Assembly: GCF_023343835.1 (NCBI RefSeq)
Contig: NC_064442.1
Coordinates: 17,346,501 to 17,410,500, forward strand
Direction: 5' to 3'
Source: Lagopus muta
Lineage: Eukaryota > Chordata > Aves > Galliformes > Phasianidae
DNA: 64,000 nucleotides
In this document: in pieces, positions 48,891 to 60,582 of the stretch
Layout of the letters: each line of letters begins with the position of its first letter
Position numbering within the stretch: position 1 is the first letter of the stretch
Notes under the pieces: generated by a model
Database searches by the model: none
What the model was told of the DNA's origin: nothing
The model's input: the letters and a program-made list of their open reading frames with translations, nothing else
Program-made: the position numbers and the translations under genes

Positions 48891-51310
48891 TAAGCCTTGA
48901 CAAATCTTATTTTCAGGTTGTAAACGGCCTCATTTTCAGTAATAGAAGCAGTAACAACAGACACTACGGTCAGCAAGAGTCACCACAGACAAGACAGACT
49001 GTTGGGAACACATCAGTGCCTCAGGCTCATAGCTTTGCCCCGTTCCATTTTTCTTTCATCTTGGTAAATTATTCATCTTATTAGTTCAAGTTTTATCTTT
49101 TGATCAAGCTTTTGTAATAGAGAATTTGGAAACAAGTTTCTTAGAGGGACAAGAGCTGTCAGATGGTAACCCGTATCAGATCAAACCCAACAAAGTGGTT
49201 TTTAGGACAAGTCGGAGCCAAAGCTGGAACTTCAGAGTGTACGTGCAAAGTATTATTCTCTAAAAACCACAGTGTTGACATTACAAGGGAAGAAAACTGA
49301 GGAGAGATCGTATCTTCAGAGCCCTCGATCAAATTACTTTGTAATTCACCCACTAACCCATCCTCTGCTTCCCCGAAGAGACAGCAGTCTGGGACAGCAG
49401 CAGCTTGTGGATTTCAGAGCACTAAGGGAGAAACGGGAAGTAAAGACAGCACTGCAACCACATCCCCAGGGGACACAGAAACATTCCGAGGTATTTTAAA
49501 TAACGCAGTAACTTCACAGATTTTTTTCAGATATAAAATAGGGGTCAGTGTGGAATTATCTGCAATCTGTACCAAACACTTGGAGCACAGAGCTATGCAG
49601 TGCTGGCAGTACCCCGTGCTTTCCCTCAGCAAACTTTTCTCAAAGTAATTGTCAGATATTAGATTCCAGTATTTCCGAGATGGTATCTGGTAGTTCTTAA
49701 TTTACCCCAGCTTCTCGTCTTTGAAGCAATCCAGTTACTATCCCGGTGCCTAATTTCCATTTTACACATCCTATAATTGCATTTGTCCTTCTGTCCTTGC
49801 AAGCCGACTTTTGAAAGATTCCCATCATTAACACATCTACAAAGAACAAACCAAATCGCTCCCTTTCCAGGTCCTTCAGCTGAGAGAAAATTATTAAGAT
49901 AATCATTTTCCTTACATGCTTTGGAAAGTTGGAAGTTGCCTTTGCTGGCTCTTGTTGGAGAAGCCAAGGGCTTGGGCACATGTGCTGGGAGGGAGGGATG
50001 CTCAGCAGAGGCTTCAGACCCTCCACCTGCAAGTCCTCGCTTGTGTGACTTGCTGTTCTCTTCACCAGCTGTCTGTTCTTGGCCGTATTTTAATTGCTAG
50101 AATCTCCCTTTACGTATTTGGGAACTATTCCCAAAGAAATCCTGCCGAGCTGAGCCGTGCCTATTTCATCATGCAGACTCTCCTGTCCACAGAGGTATAA
50201 ATAGTGCCCACAGCTGTGCACTGTCCTCGGCCATTCACCGCCTCGCCAGTCTCACAGCCACCACCACCAAGATGCAGGCTGTGCTGACAGCACACACACT
50301 AAGTGAAACTGAAAAGAGAGCCGTGCATTGCGTCTTATCTCCATTTTTACAATTAGCAACTTTCCCAACCCCTCCGTCTCTCCGTTTCCAAGGTTACAAG
50401 TGAGGCACGACAAAGGCAGGAAGAAAACCCAGGCATTTTTTGGCTCCCAACTTTGCTCCTTTTGCTGTTCAGCCATCTTCCCTTCCTACACTGCCGGCTT
50501 CATTCTCACAGCAATTCACTTCAACAACTCCGTGCAGCCTGTTGTTTTTTTTGCCGATTCCTATCAGTTTTGCCAACCTGGGTTTGTTCACTCCTTGCTA
50601 CTGGGAAATCAGGAGGGAAAACATACCCTGACCGGTTCTAGCTGAGGAAAGGACACACACCTATAAAAGAAAGTTAACTAGTCCTAAATGTATGGTGAGA
50701 GGAGACAGGAAACCACATGTGAAGCGCAAACCAAACCCATTGTTTTGGGCTCCTTTCTGAAAAAATCACTGGAAAACGCCTCCCCACCCCCTGACCCTCT
50801 TTGTTCCCCACAGAAGGAACCAGGCAGAGCCCAGTGCTGTCTCCCTTCTGCAGAGCAGCGCTGACGTCTCCCTGCCCTCCTCCTTCCAGCAGGATCGCAG
50901 CTTGCCAGCCTTGGCAGCCAGAGCCATATTGGAAATAGAACTGAATCCCAAAATGTGATTTGGCAGCAGCTGCTGAGGCGCTCAGTAAGTCTGCTTCTCC
51001 TCTTTTCCACTTCCTTTCTCCCATTCTAATCTCGGGCAGAAAAGCTCTCGGACCTCTTGCAGCAGACAAAGAGCCCCGAGCGTGCCAGCTTGCACTCACC
51101 ATGGCAGATGAGGGCACGAACCCGGCACCGCTGGCAGCTGCTCTCACCCTCACGTGCTGCAGGGCCTGAAGGCAGCACCCTGCATGCTTCCCAGCCCTGG
51201 GGGATGCTCCAAGGAGACCTCGCTGCGGCCTTCCAGCACTCGGGGGGCTTACGAGCAGGAGCCCCCCAAGTGGACAGGAGAGCCTGCATGATGACTTTTT
51301 ATGTGGTCTA
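48891..51310. other. Non-coding interval with a GC-rich patch
   Basis: No gene is recognised. About 50770-51270 is GC-richer with scattered CpGs and contains an exon-like segment (50890-50984) and open frames on both strands, including a 159-codon minus-strand frame (50674-51153). The patch is not dense enough to call a CpG island by eye. Confidence 0.45.
50890..50984 (+). other. Candidate exon (95 nt), unassigned
   Basis: A very strong acceptor (CCCTGCCCTCCTCCTTCCAG ending at 50889) and a strong donor (CGCTCA/GTAAGT at 50984/50985) bracket a frame that is open throughout. It starts with two leading bases and encodes SQLASLGSQSHIGNRTESQN followed by VIWQQLLRRS. It falls in the GC-rich patch. 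No family is recognised, and it lies opposite to the transcription direction suggested by composition, so a non-coding exon or a chance pair of splice-like sites is as likely. Confidence 0.22.
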
Positions 51311-51565
51311 ATAGTAATAGGACAAGGGGGAACAGCTTCTAACTAAACGAGGGGAGACTGAGGTAAGATATGAGGAGGAAATCATTTACCCAGAAGGCAA
51401 TGAGGTGCTGGCACTGCTGCCCAGAGCTGCGGGTGTCCCATCCCCGGAGGTGACAAGGGCACTGATGGGCAGCCTGAGCTGCTGGGGGGCACCCAGCCTG
51501 CAGCAGGGGGTGGAACTCAGTGAGCTTTAAGGTCTGTTCCGACCCAATCCCCTCCATGATTCCAT
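51311..51565 (+). mobile_element. CR1 LINE, 3' end fragment
   Basis: Starting at AATAGTAATAGGACAAGGGG, it passes GAGGTGCTGGCACTGCTGCC and GGGGGCACCCAGCCTGCAGC and ends with CCCCTCCATGATTCCAT. It is close in type to the copy at 12823. The tail repeat is partly decayed. Confidence 0.92.
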
Positions 51566-53528
51566 ATTTTACAGATATTTACAGAGACAACACAGCGCTG
51601 TGCAGAAGGAAGCTCAAGCTTTTAACAAGTGCTTCCACATCAGGTGAGATGAGTGGACACGTGGGATCTCTGCATCTCTGACAGCCCCAACTTCTCGCTA
51701 GGAAGCACCGTGCACAAATTAAACCACCCGAAACACTCACCACGTGAAAGCGGAGATGGAAATATTCCCCTTGTTCAGAGAGCAGAGGGACTTTCCAAGC
51801 ACTTGTAGCTCACACCTCCTCCCTCCTCCCCTCTGCATTAAGCTCCAGAGTTTCTATAGGGCAGCCTTGGCCGTCAGCACCAGGAGGCCCATCTCACAGA
51901 CCCACAGTGCCCATAAGCCACTCAGCCCAAACCAAGAGAGCGGCTGGCGGCTCCTGCTCAGGGAAAAGCCCTATGATCAGGGAGCCGAGGCCTGTCAGCT
52001 TTTCCTGAAAGACCTTTAAAGCCCTCAGTGAGTCACATTGGCCCACGCAGCAATCCGGCACGTTGCTCCCATCTGCCCTCCTCAAAGTGTTTGGTGCTCA
52101 GTACAATACCACTGTACAAACAGCTATGGACAGGCCAAAAGTCTGTGAGCAAATTGCAGCACTACTTCTCTGCATGCTTTTCAACCCAACGAGACCTAAA
52201 TCAGGCTGCTACGAGACAGCCAGGACTGCAAAATCCGCTTCCCTGCTGCAGGATAAGCTGACAGTTTGTGGGGCCTGGATGGGAACTGCTGCACTGAAGT
52301 TACAAAAGCATCCACTGATAGCACCGAGCTCTTTTAACGCAGATCACTGCTGCTGACAACACTTTGCCTTTTTTGCTGTTATTCGCATCTCATTCAGCTC
52401 CACAAGCGAGAATGCGTGCATTGTCCAAGCATTTGTCACAGTCAGCATTCTGTTTGGTATGAGAACATCATGCCCTACTTTATACGTTCAGTACGTTTTA
52501 CAGAAGGCTTCAGAAAGCCTATGCTTTGAGGAGGACTGTTTTCTGTCACTCGTTCTCATCTTCTCTGTAGCCGTGAACACCAGAAGACCTGAGAGCATCT
52601 CTGCAGTCTGCCTCATCCCCTATCAAAACAATGAAAACGTGATCTTGAGGCCTGTGATGAAACTTTGCACGGTGAGGCTTCCTTACCCAAAAACTATGAC
52701 TTGGAAACAAGGCAAAGAAAAAAGCCACATTTACTCTAGGCATTCTCCTCCTATCTTAAAATGGAAACTCCTGATCAAATCTGAAAAATAAGCACCAAAC
52801 TAAGCATTGCCTCTGCTTCCAGGACTTCCCTGTTGCTGAACAATACAGAATTTAATGCCAAACATGACTCCCAACTCACATGCTAGCTTTAAGCACTCAG
52901 ACATGAGCAAAGTAAATACTAATCAGCAGGTCTGGCTGCAAGCTTCTGCAGCTCTTCCAGCCAAGGCAGAAATATGTAACCAGCAAAACCCATTGCAGCT
53001 CAGAGCAGAGCCCACCACATGACCAGCACGTGTTTTAACAGCAAGTAAAACAAAAAAGATGATGATACCAAAACCACAAAGGCCAAACCTAGCAGGCCAG
53101 GATATGTCTCTAGAAATACTTTACATAAGAGCATAAAGCTTCACTATTGGAACTAAAGACTCAAACCTCTCACAACAGGAGTAGTAGCAGCCCAGCTGCT
53201 GGGATCAAAATACATTTCCCACTCTGTATTATGGCAACTAAAACAACACTGCAGTCTGCTGCCGGGCAGCAAAGTGAACAAGACCATGGCAGTGTTTTGG
53301 GTCTAATTTTAAACTGAATACCTGACTCCAGGCCAGCTTTTCATTCTCTTCTTTGTTAATTCAGGGACTGATGGAGTAGTTGTTTGATTGGAGATGTCTT
53401 CAGCTGATTTCTAAAGCCATTTCCTCCAGTTGTCCATCTGCTTGCAGACAGCTGGGATGCTCATGGGGTGGCTCCTAAACCAGGAGAACATCTTTGAGCA
53501 GACCCACCTCAGGGTTTCTCTTCTCCTT
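51566..53528. other. Non-coding interval, no gene recognised
   Basis: No gene is assigned. A plus-strand segment at 52571-52671 has a good acceptor (TCATCTTCTCTGTAG) and donor (GTGAGG) and one open frame, but its peptide resembles nothing known and its phase does not fit the candidate at 50890. The rest is featureless. Confidence 0.5.
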
Positions 53529-53775
53529 TCATAGAATGGCTTGGGTTGGAAAGGACCCCTGCTGCAGTCAGGGCTGCCAACCTCCACATTTCATAGCAGC
53601 CCAGGCTGCCCAGGGCTCCATCCAACCTGGCCTTGAACACCTCCAGGGATGGACGGGGCATCACAGCCTCTCTGGGCAGCTGTTCCAGCACCTCCCACTC
53701 TCATAGTAAAGAACTTCCCTCTGATATCCAACCTAAAATCTTCTCTCCTTCAATTCAAAACCATTTCCCCTTCCA
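53529..53775 (-). mobile_element. CR1 LINE, 3' part (young CR1-F-like)
   Basis: TCATAGAATGGCTTGGGTTG, then CATCCAACCTGGCCTTGAAC, then GGCATCACAGCCTCTCTGGG and TAAAGAACTTCCCTCTGATA read as the antisense of a CR1-F-like 3' end. The segment 53612-53732 is almost identical to the reverse complement of 45430-45551. The inner end near 53775 is approximate. Confidence 0.94.
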
Positions 53776-56700
53776 AATCCAGAGACTCCTTCACCCCACG
53801 CTCGCTCCGTCCACCAGCCTCTCCTCCTTTGAAGAGGAGGAAGAAATAAAGCAGAGAGTAATTTGAAGAGAAGCTCCAAAAACTAACAGCCTCCACCATC
53901 GGTGCCAATATTTTTTCAGGAAGTCGTAACTTTACACAGAGAAAATTCCAAAGATTTAGAAACCTGGAAATACTACAGAAGGCAGTTTGCTACTCAGACT
54001 CCATCCAAGCTGCAGGGACTGCAGGCCTGCAGAGCTGGAGACAGGAGAACTGCGGGGTCTGACAGGGCTACAGGCAACAAATACTTCACTAAAACCCAAA
54101 TAAAAGCTGAGGTCACGCTCCGAACTTTAAAAACAAAGATTAGGTAATAAAGAGCACAAAGCTCAAGAAAGCTGCTCATCTGAAAAATATGCAAAACAAC
54201 TACATAAAAGTGATTAATTCCAACATTTTAAAGAGGCAGAAGAGAAAAAAGCTGCCTCTGTTGCTGCTGAGTACAGCTTTCCCAGGAGGAGCCACCCATG
54301 GCCTGCAGCTGCGCTCAGTCAGAGCGCTCCCATTGGGGCTGCACCAAGCAGCAGGGCTGGGCAACACCAAAGCCTCACCTCTGCCTCCTATACAGACATA
54401 TCTCAATCTATTTCTTACAACAAAAGCTGGGCTGTAAAATTGAGTGATACCTGAAATATCAATCGTATCCCTTTGGCTCCCCTCTTCTGGAATGGCATCC
54501 AAGGACACCAAAGCTAACGTGCGCTCCTCATCAGCCTGCAAGAGGCACCTTGTGAAAGAGGACTGCCTCTTCTCCTCGTGCTTCTTTAAGCCCTCAGAAT
54601 ACAAATGGAGGTTTGGCTCATCCCGCAAACCCACGAGCACAGTTTCCTTTCTGTGGTGTGATGGCTCTCCTTTCTTAACTTGCTCAGAAAACTACTGCCA
54701 AGAACAAACCAGCACCTCCAAGAACTGTCAGAGTTCTGAGATAAAAGCTTGGCAGGCTGATGAGTGCACACACATCTCTCAGCCCTGCACTGGTTGGCCC
54801 CAGCAGGATATGGGAGCTGCTGGGGCTTGTGATGGCATGCACAAAGGGCTGCTGCCTCACTGTGCATCATCCAACCAACAGAAATGTCACAGGAACATCT
54901 TCCATCTTCTTGGCAGAACACTGACATTGCTGGGAGAGCTCATGGAAAAACAGGGACAGAAAAGAAACCTTGAAGCACTGAGCAAAATCATCCAAGCTGC
55001 AGGTGTCAGGTACCTAAATTACAGATACATTTGCAGGAGAGAACCAAATAAGCATTACAGTAAATTACAGCTATTGCCTCACGTGCACCACAAGGTAAAA
55101 AAATGAGTTGTTAGATGACAGGATAACTGCTCCCATTTCATTGAGATGCAAGTTGGAATGGATAAACACCTCCCTCATGAAACCCAATGGGGACAAACCC
55201 AAGAAGTCTGCATTATTATGCAGAGAGAACTACTTCGGTATGAGGCTGTGCTGATGAATGCTCCTCTCTAATATATACACCAAAAACATGGGAAAAGAAC
55301 AGCTCTCGAGGCCAGCACCACCTACAAACATGCAGCATACAACCCATATAACACAACATGAAGGACTACTGGCTGACACAATAAGCACTGCCCAGGAAGC
55401 AGCACCCGCCACTGAAGAGAACACTGCATTACATGGATTCACACTTCATTCTCCATTCTACATGCTGCATTTTGTTTGGATGCTGATAATGTCCACACAA
55501 AGGCCTCCAAGTCAGCTTTGCATGGAGGTGATACAGGCTGGGATGACAGACAGACATAACACACAGAGGATTGCTAGTCATCTCTAGAAAACAACAGCAA
55601 CTTAAGTAATATCTGAAAGCTTAAGAAATCTCAAGTCCCTTCCACAGAGAGCCCTGGCAGTTGCTCTGGAACCTTTTAGAAAGCAGTAACACAGCCCTTT
55701 TCCATCATCTCATCCACAGGGGCTGAGCAGAGCCCTCCCCGATAACCCACGCAGGTTATCTTTCCCAACATGTTTCTGTACAACGCAGTTTCTCAGGCAG
55801 AGTGTAGCTTCAGAAGGAATGTCACTGCTATCTCCATTGCTCAGGAACAGCGCTGTTGATTTACATTGATAAACAAAGATAACACACAGCCATGAGCAAT
55901 GAAGTCTGTCTGCAAAGGACAAGAAAAGCCTGCAGTGTTAATGCTGTTCTGTGCTACAAAGAGAAACAGCAAGCCTATCAAGAACTAAGGGTGAGCAGCA
56001 GACTTTTTTTTGTTTGTTTGCTTTTTAAATGCAGCACTTCTTGCTATTTATACGATGCAACTTACAATGACTTGCAATACTGAGTGTAAGAGCATTACTT
56101 ACTGAACGCCGATACCAATCAGAGAGGAACCTGCAGCTGCTCTCTGAAAACAACTGCACAGCCAGGCGAAGCAATCCAACACCTCTCCCATTCCAGCAGG
56201 CAGAGCCACGGTGCTAACGGCCCAGACACAGGAGAACACACTGCGACTGAGGCTCCAGCACTGCTGTGGGATCTCGCACAGCCCCACTGCCTCACCTTGT
56301 ACCTGCTGAGCTGCTGCTGGAGGCTTCTCATGGCAACTGTTACTAACAGTGTACAGCTCCTGCTGCAAGGGGGTCCCTCCTATCCCCAGCATTCCTGATG
56401 CACAGCACTGCAGGAGGCCGCTTGGGAAGAGCTTTGCTCCCACTCACGGAAGTGCTGCAGCAGAGCAGCACTATGGGGTGGCTCAGAGGGCAGGGTGAGC
56501 AGCCCCACAGTGGATACAGCTGCAGGTCTGCCTGCCTTGGTGGTAGAAAAAACTCTGAATGGGTGAACCCGTGGGCATAAGAGCACTTCAGGTCATGGCA
56601 AGCCTTGTCCTAACATGCCTCTGCTTTCCAAGCTGCCCAAGCAACCTTCCCAAGCCAGAGGTGGTGACCTTGAAACACCCTTTTGCTCATTCCAAGAAGG

Positions 56701-58494
56701 CCTGCCCTACCACCAGTACAATTATTGCAATCAAAAGACGTGTCACCGAGAGCACCTTCAACAGCCCAGCAAGTCTGAGGCTTTCTTGCAAACAACCTGA
56801 TACTGCACCCCTTGAAACCAATAACAACAACAATCACAAACAGCCACAATATAAAAACACAGTGTTACAGAAGAGAAGCTCTAAGATGGTCAAACTTGAT
56901 GCCTTGGACGTGCACTCAGTTCTCAGCACAGCGAGCTGCCCCTGCTGACCTGCAAGGCCAGCACGCAGCTCCAGCCAGCTGCACAGACAGTGCCTGTGCC
57001 CCCTGCATGCTGTGCATCTTTGCTCCCCATCAGCTCTCTCCCTGCCTCTGAAAACAGAACTTCTACAGTTTACAGTACAAAAGTCATGGAAATAAACTAC
57101 CTCCTCCAAGCATCATTCCAAACAGCACGACTCACGCTCCTTAACCGTATAGTTACAGACCGACTGACACCGGAGAGCATTGTGCAATCTGTTTTTAAGT
57201 AAAAATACCCAGTTCAGCGTAGGGAAGCACAGAGCAAACGGAAAACCAATTACACATGAATTATTCCTCTGCAGAAAAACTTCTGCGCTAGTATTTATTC
57301 TGAGATTCGCGTTAAACTTTGAAGTATCTTAAAGGAAGAGCCTTCACAGAGAGGAGCGGTGATTTGCTGGGCATCCCCACCAGCCCAAAGGTTTCTCTGC
57401 AGCCAACAGGAGGAAGAGAGAAAGGACAAATCTGCCCAGGGAAAAAAAAGCAGCCAGAAAACCAATAACCACACCAGGACGCTTCCAGCTCCAGAGCTGT
57501 AAGATGCTCAAGTGTTTCCATTATTTCAGAAGGGCCTGTTTTGGAATTTACTGGCTGGTAATGAGGATTATATATTTCCCCTTTTTTAAGCTGCTCTTCT
57601 TGCTGTGTTGAAAACCACAGCCATGAAAACCACCAGAAAGAGCACTGATGGACCAAGAAGCAAAGTGACAACTCTGCTTGACAGCCTGTTTGGCAGCTGA
57701 GGAGACAGCAAGAGCATCAGTGATGCGTGCAGAAACTTCTCTCAGGAGCCAACAGCTCTGAAGTCAACACAGAAGGATGTCTGAATTTGATCACACTAAC
57801 AGCAAAACAGTGCCTTCTAAATGAATACGAAGGTTTTTTGACAGGAAGAGCCTTGGAGCTGGATGACTGCACCTCAATCTGCACACACAGCATTCCATGC
57901 CATGTCCCACCTGGCTCCTGGGATGGGCTCGGTACGGCGGTCGGATAAATACAGGCATCCACTCAGGAAAGGACTCGCTAAGGCTCAGAACCACACCTGT
58001 TAAAAGGATTTATGGAAACATTTAAAGTGCAACCACGAATCTCTCACTGAGGTGCGCTTCTATACAGCCTCTGTCAAGCACTGCAGCAACCCAGATCTGC
58101 CCCAGCATCGAGGAATTGGCCTTTATCTGCCGAATGCTGTGCTTGTCACTGCTCTTCCTATAATAGCAGCAGCTTTATAAAGGAAGGATGTCACCCTTTA
58201 GCACCATGCTGACCTGCTGCCTCACACAAGGTGTTACCAAAACAAGCACTGCAGAAGCCCACAGTGTGAGGCCTGGCATCACTTTTATCTGTCTGTTTGC
58301 TGTGATTCCAAGAGCCTCACTACGTGCACCTCCTGAAATCAACAGTGAGGGCAGCAGGATGGCTTTTCTTACACTGCTACTGCTACTGGAACTGCTGCAA
58401 AAGCACTGCTGTTAAGGCCCACACATGATGGGCACAGTGCATTTCTACGTATCTGTGTACCTGGCACCACAATCTGCCATCCCAGTACCACTGC
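53776..58494. other. Promoter-distal flank with several weak exon-like segments, no gene assigned
   Basis: Minus-strand segments with plausible splice signals occur at 54451-54682, 55712-55836, 56296-56366, 57495-57625 and 58048-58157, and a plus-strand one at 53922-54142. None encodes a recognisable domain, and antisense frames are equally open (a 220-codon plus-strand frame at 54444-55106). They could be exons of the leftward transcript, but the evidence is weak. No transposon is recognised. Confidence 0.4.
54451..54682 (-). other. Candidate exon on minus strand (232 nt), unassigned
   Basis: The frame is open for 77 codons and ends at a donor ATTTCAG/GTATCA. A weak acceptor (AGTTTTCTGAG) precedes it. 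An in-frame TAG three codons further upstream limits it. The peptide is charged and rather protein-like, for example VLVGLRDEPNLHLYSEGLKK then HEEKRQSSFTRCLLQADEER. It lies on the strand that composition suggests is transcribed. No family is recognised, and the acceptor lacks a good pyrimidine tract, so this stays tentative. Confidence 0.25.
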
Positions 58495-58720
58495 TCACAG
58501 AATGGTTTGGGTTGGAAGGGACCTTTAAGATCACCCAGTTCAACCCCCTGCTCTAGGCAGAGCCCAGGTTGCTCACAGCCCCATCCAGCCTGGCCTTAAG
58601 TGCTTCCAGGGAGCAGCATCCACAGCCTCACTGGGCAACCTGTTCCAGTGTCTCACTGCCCTCACAGCAAAGAATTTCTTCCTAATATCTACTCTAAATC
58701 TACCCTCTTCCAGTTTAAAC
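58495..58720 (-). mobile_element. CR1 LINE, 3' end fragment
   Basis: CACAGAATGGTTTGGGTTGG then AAGGGACCTTTAAGATCACC, CAACCTGTTCCAGTGTCTCA and CACAGCAAAGAATTTCTTCC is the antisense of an avian CR1 3' end of a type distinct from CR1-F. It ends near 58720 (TTCCAGTTTAAAC). Confidence 0.92.
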
Positions 58721-59739
58721 ACCCACAGCGCAGTCGCCTGTATCCACACCTCTCAGCCATCGGGCAATCTCAAATCCGCTCAGTCCACTTGCAGAGATAC
58801 GGGGAAAGAGATTGCTTCAGTGACTCAGCCACTAATCTTCGGCAAAAGGAAGACTGACATTTTTCTCACACGGTCCATAATATCTGCTTATGACATGCAG
58901 AAACCAAAAGGAAACACGCAGGCTACCACGCTAAACCACAGTTTATTGGAACAGCAGCTTGAGGTGTCGGACAACTGATTGGCACTGCTAGCACGTAAAA
59001 CCAAGCACTTCGTCCTTGTCACCGACCCTTCACAAACAGCAGAGCTCTCGCCTCCTTCTCCACTGTAACAGCCAACGAGCAAAGCCTGGTTCTGCTTCGC
59101 AGCCTCTATTTTTCCACTCTAAACTTCAAATGATGGTAACAGCAACCCCACATTGTTGTGCTGCTACCGTATGAAATAGCAGAATGTAGATCTCAGTGCT
59201 GTGCCAGGCACGTGGGGACACGCATCTCTCCTTCCCACGTTACCTGATGGGGCTGGGAGTCAATGTGGCCGCACTCACAGTTCATGGCTGCTGCTGTCAG
59301 CCATGGGATGCCACATGTGGCTTGCAGTCAACTCAACATTATTTCTTTGAACTTCATTTCAACTAATAAACCAGCTCTTGGTTTACTGATTACCAGTGTT
59401 GTATCATAAGGAGGTTAAAAACACCCGGATCTATCTGGGTATTCCATCTACACCGACAGCAGCACGGTACCAGTCTTGTTTCCAGTTTCCCTGGTCAAGC
59501 ATTCTTTTTGCCATCTCCTTCCACACCGCACATCTTCAGGATGTCCATGGCAGCACAGCAGCTCACACCTCTATACCGCACATGGGGCTGTGACCTGGCT
59601 GCAGTGCCGGGATGCAGGGATGGAAAGGCAGGTGGCAACAGCCAGAGGGAACCTCTGGGCCATCCCTGCAGCCCCGGGCTGCCGATCCCAGGCCTGGGGA
59701 GAGGCAGGTCTGACAGGCACACGCTGTAAAAGGGAAACG
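58721..59739. other. CpG-shore interval left of the island
   Basis: CpG is moderately raised around 58910-59060, without an obvious element. On the minus strand an ATG at 59304-59302 opens nine codons (MADSSSHE plus two bases) to a consensus donor GAACT/GTGAGT at 59279/59278. This could be a start-codon exon of the leftward transcript, but its acceptor is unclear. Confidence 0.4.
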
Positions 59740-60267
59740 ACTGCTGGGGCGAAGCCACCCCAAAGCCGGGTTCGTGTCAGACGTCAGTAGGAGCAAGAAA
59801 GCAACGACCACGAGGAGGAAAACCGTCGTTTTGTTCTGACTGTAGGGAAAAGGGACACTCAACAGGAAAAAGGAAAAGGAAAGGAGAAAGCCAGGAGCGT
59901 TAACCCAGGAACGAGGCAGGGGAGGCACGCTCCAACTCGTTCGTCCGCCAGACAGGACCGCCCCGGGACGGCCGCAGAGCAGCGCCCGCCGGTGCGTGGT
60001 CCCGGCGCAGAGGAGCGCAGCCGGGCGCCGTCCGCACACAGCCCACCGCAGCCGAACAAAGGCGCCGCCCGGACGCAACTTCGCTCCGAGCGCGGGGCGC
60101 ACGGCCGGCCGCCGCCTCCCGGCCCGCGCCGCTCTCCGCCCGCGGACGGAGCGCCTCTGCCGGCGCCGCTCGCCCGCACCTCCCGCCTCCCCCCGCGCGG
60201 CCGCGCTCGGGGCCCCGCCGAGGAAACCCGACCCCGCGGCGCCCGAGGGTCGGCCCCCGCGCCTCAC

Positions 60268-60440
60268 CTGACGGGGACTCCCGGCCCCGCGGCGCGCTCC
60301 CGGGTGCGGCGGCTGCGCGGAGGCTCGCTGAGGGCGGCCGGCCGCCGGGCCGCGCTGCGCCGAGTCCCGGGACGGGCTGCGAGCGCCGCGCCCGCGCGCA
60401 CCACCAACTCCGGCCGCCGCCGGCCGCGGCACGGCCTCGC
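60268..60440 (-). other. Candidate first exon of leftward transcript
   Basis: A consensus donor CCCGTCAG/GTGAGG is present on the minus strand (last exon base 60268). The inverted CCAAT box at 60490-60494 lies upstream at the usual distance for a start site near 60410-60440. I see no minus-strand ATG between the CCAAT box and the donor, so the exon would be 5' untranslated and translation would begin in a later exon. The start coordinate is an estimate. No gene identity can be given. Confidence 0.42.
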
Positions 60441-60456
60441 CCCCCTCGCGCACGGA

Positions 60457-60466
60457 GGGGCGGGGC
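60457..60466 (+). promoter_or_regulatory. GC box (Sp1/KLF-type)
   Basis: GGGGCGGGGC is a full match to the Sp1-family consensus, within the CpG island and near the inferred leftward start site. Confidence 0.75.
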
Positions 60467-60488
60467 GTTCCCGCCCGCCGCGGCAGCC

Positions 60489-60494
60489 CATTGG
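60489..60494 (-). promoter_or_regulatory. CCAAT box (NF-Y type), inverted
   Basis: GCCCATTGGCC on the plus strand contains CCAAT on the minus strand. It sits between the two GC boxes, and its position suits the leftward start site. NF-Y works in either orientation, so it may serve both directions. Confidence 0.65.
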
Positions 60495-60509
60495 CCAGGG
60501 AGAGGCGAT

Positions 60510-60519
60510 GGGGCGGGGC
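60510..60519 (+). promoter_or_regulatory. Second GC box (Sp1/KLF-type)
   Basis: GGGGCGGGGC is identical to the element at 60457-60466 and lies 53 bp from it. Confidence 0.75.
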
Positions 60520-60557
60520 GCGGCCGCGGGCGCGCTCCGGTCCCGCTGCAGGGGAAT

Positions 60558-60582
60558 ACTACACGTCCCAGCATGCACCGCG
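60558..60582 (+). promoter_or_regulatory. ZNF143 (Staf) / THAP11-HCF1 type promoter element
   Basis: ACTACACGTCCCAGCATGC followed by ACCGCG matches the vertebrate promoter motif ACTACAnnTCCCAGnATGC with its trailing GCG. It is found at many housekeeping and bidirectional CpG-island promoters and is bound by ZNF143 and the THAP11-HCF1 complex. It lies midway between the outward-facing donors. A weaker inverted ACTACA half-site (TGTAGT) occurs at 60666-60671. The match is seen in the sequence; occupancy is inferred. Confidence 0.82.

Noticed and set aside
52571..52671. Plus-strand segment with good acceptor and GTGAGG donor
   Set aside because: Phase does not fit the other plus-strand candidate at 50890-50984, the peptide is unrecognised, and the strand is opposite to the inferred transcription.
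54444..55106. 220-codon plus-strand open frame
   Set aside because: No family resemblance and rich in Ser and Cys. It is antisense to a more protein-like minus-strand frame. A frame of this length is not surprising in 64 kb searched in six frames.
58920..58960. AATAAA on the minus strand (in CCAATAAACTG) considered as a poly(A) signal
   Set aside because: No downstream GU-rich element or upstream terminal exon is visible, and AATAAA is common by chance.
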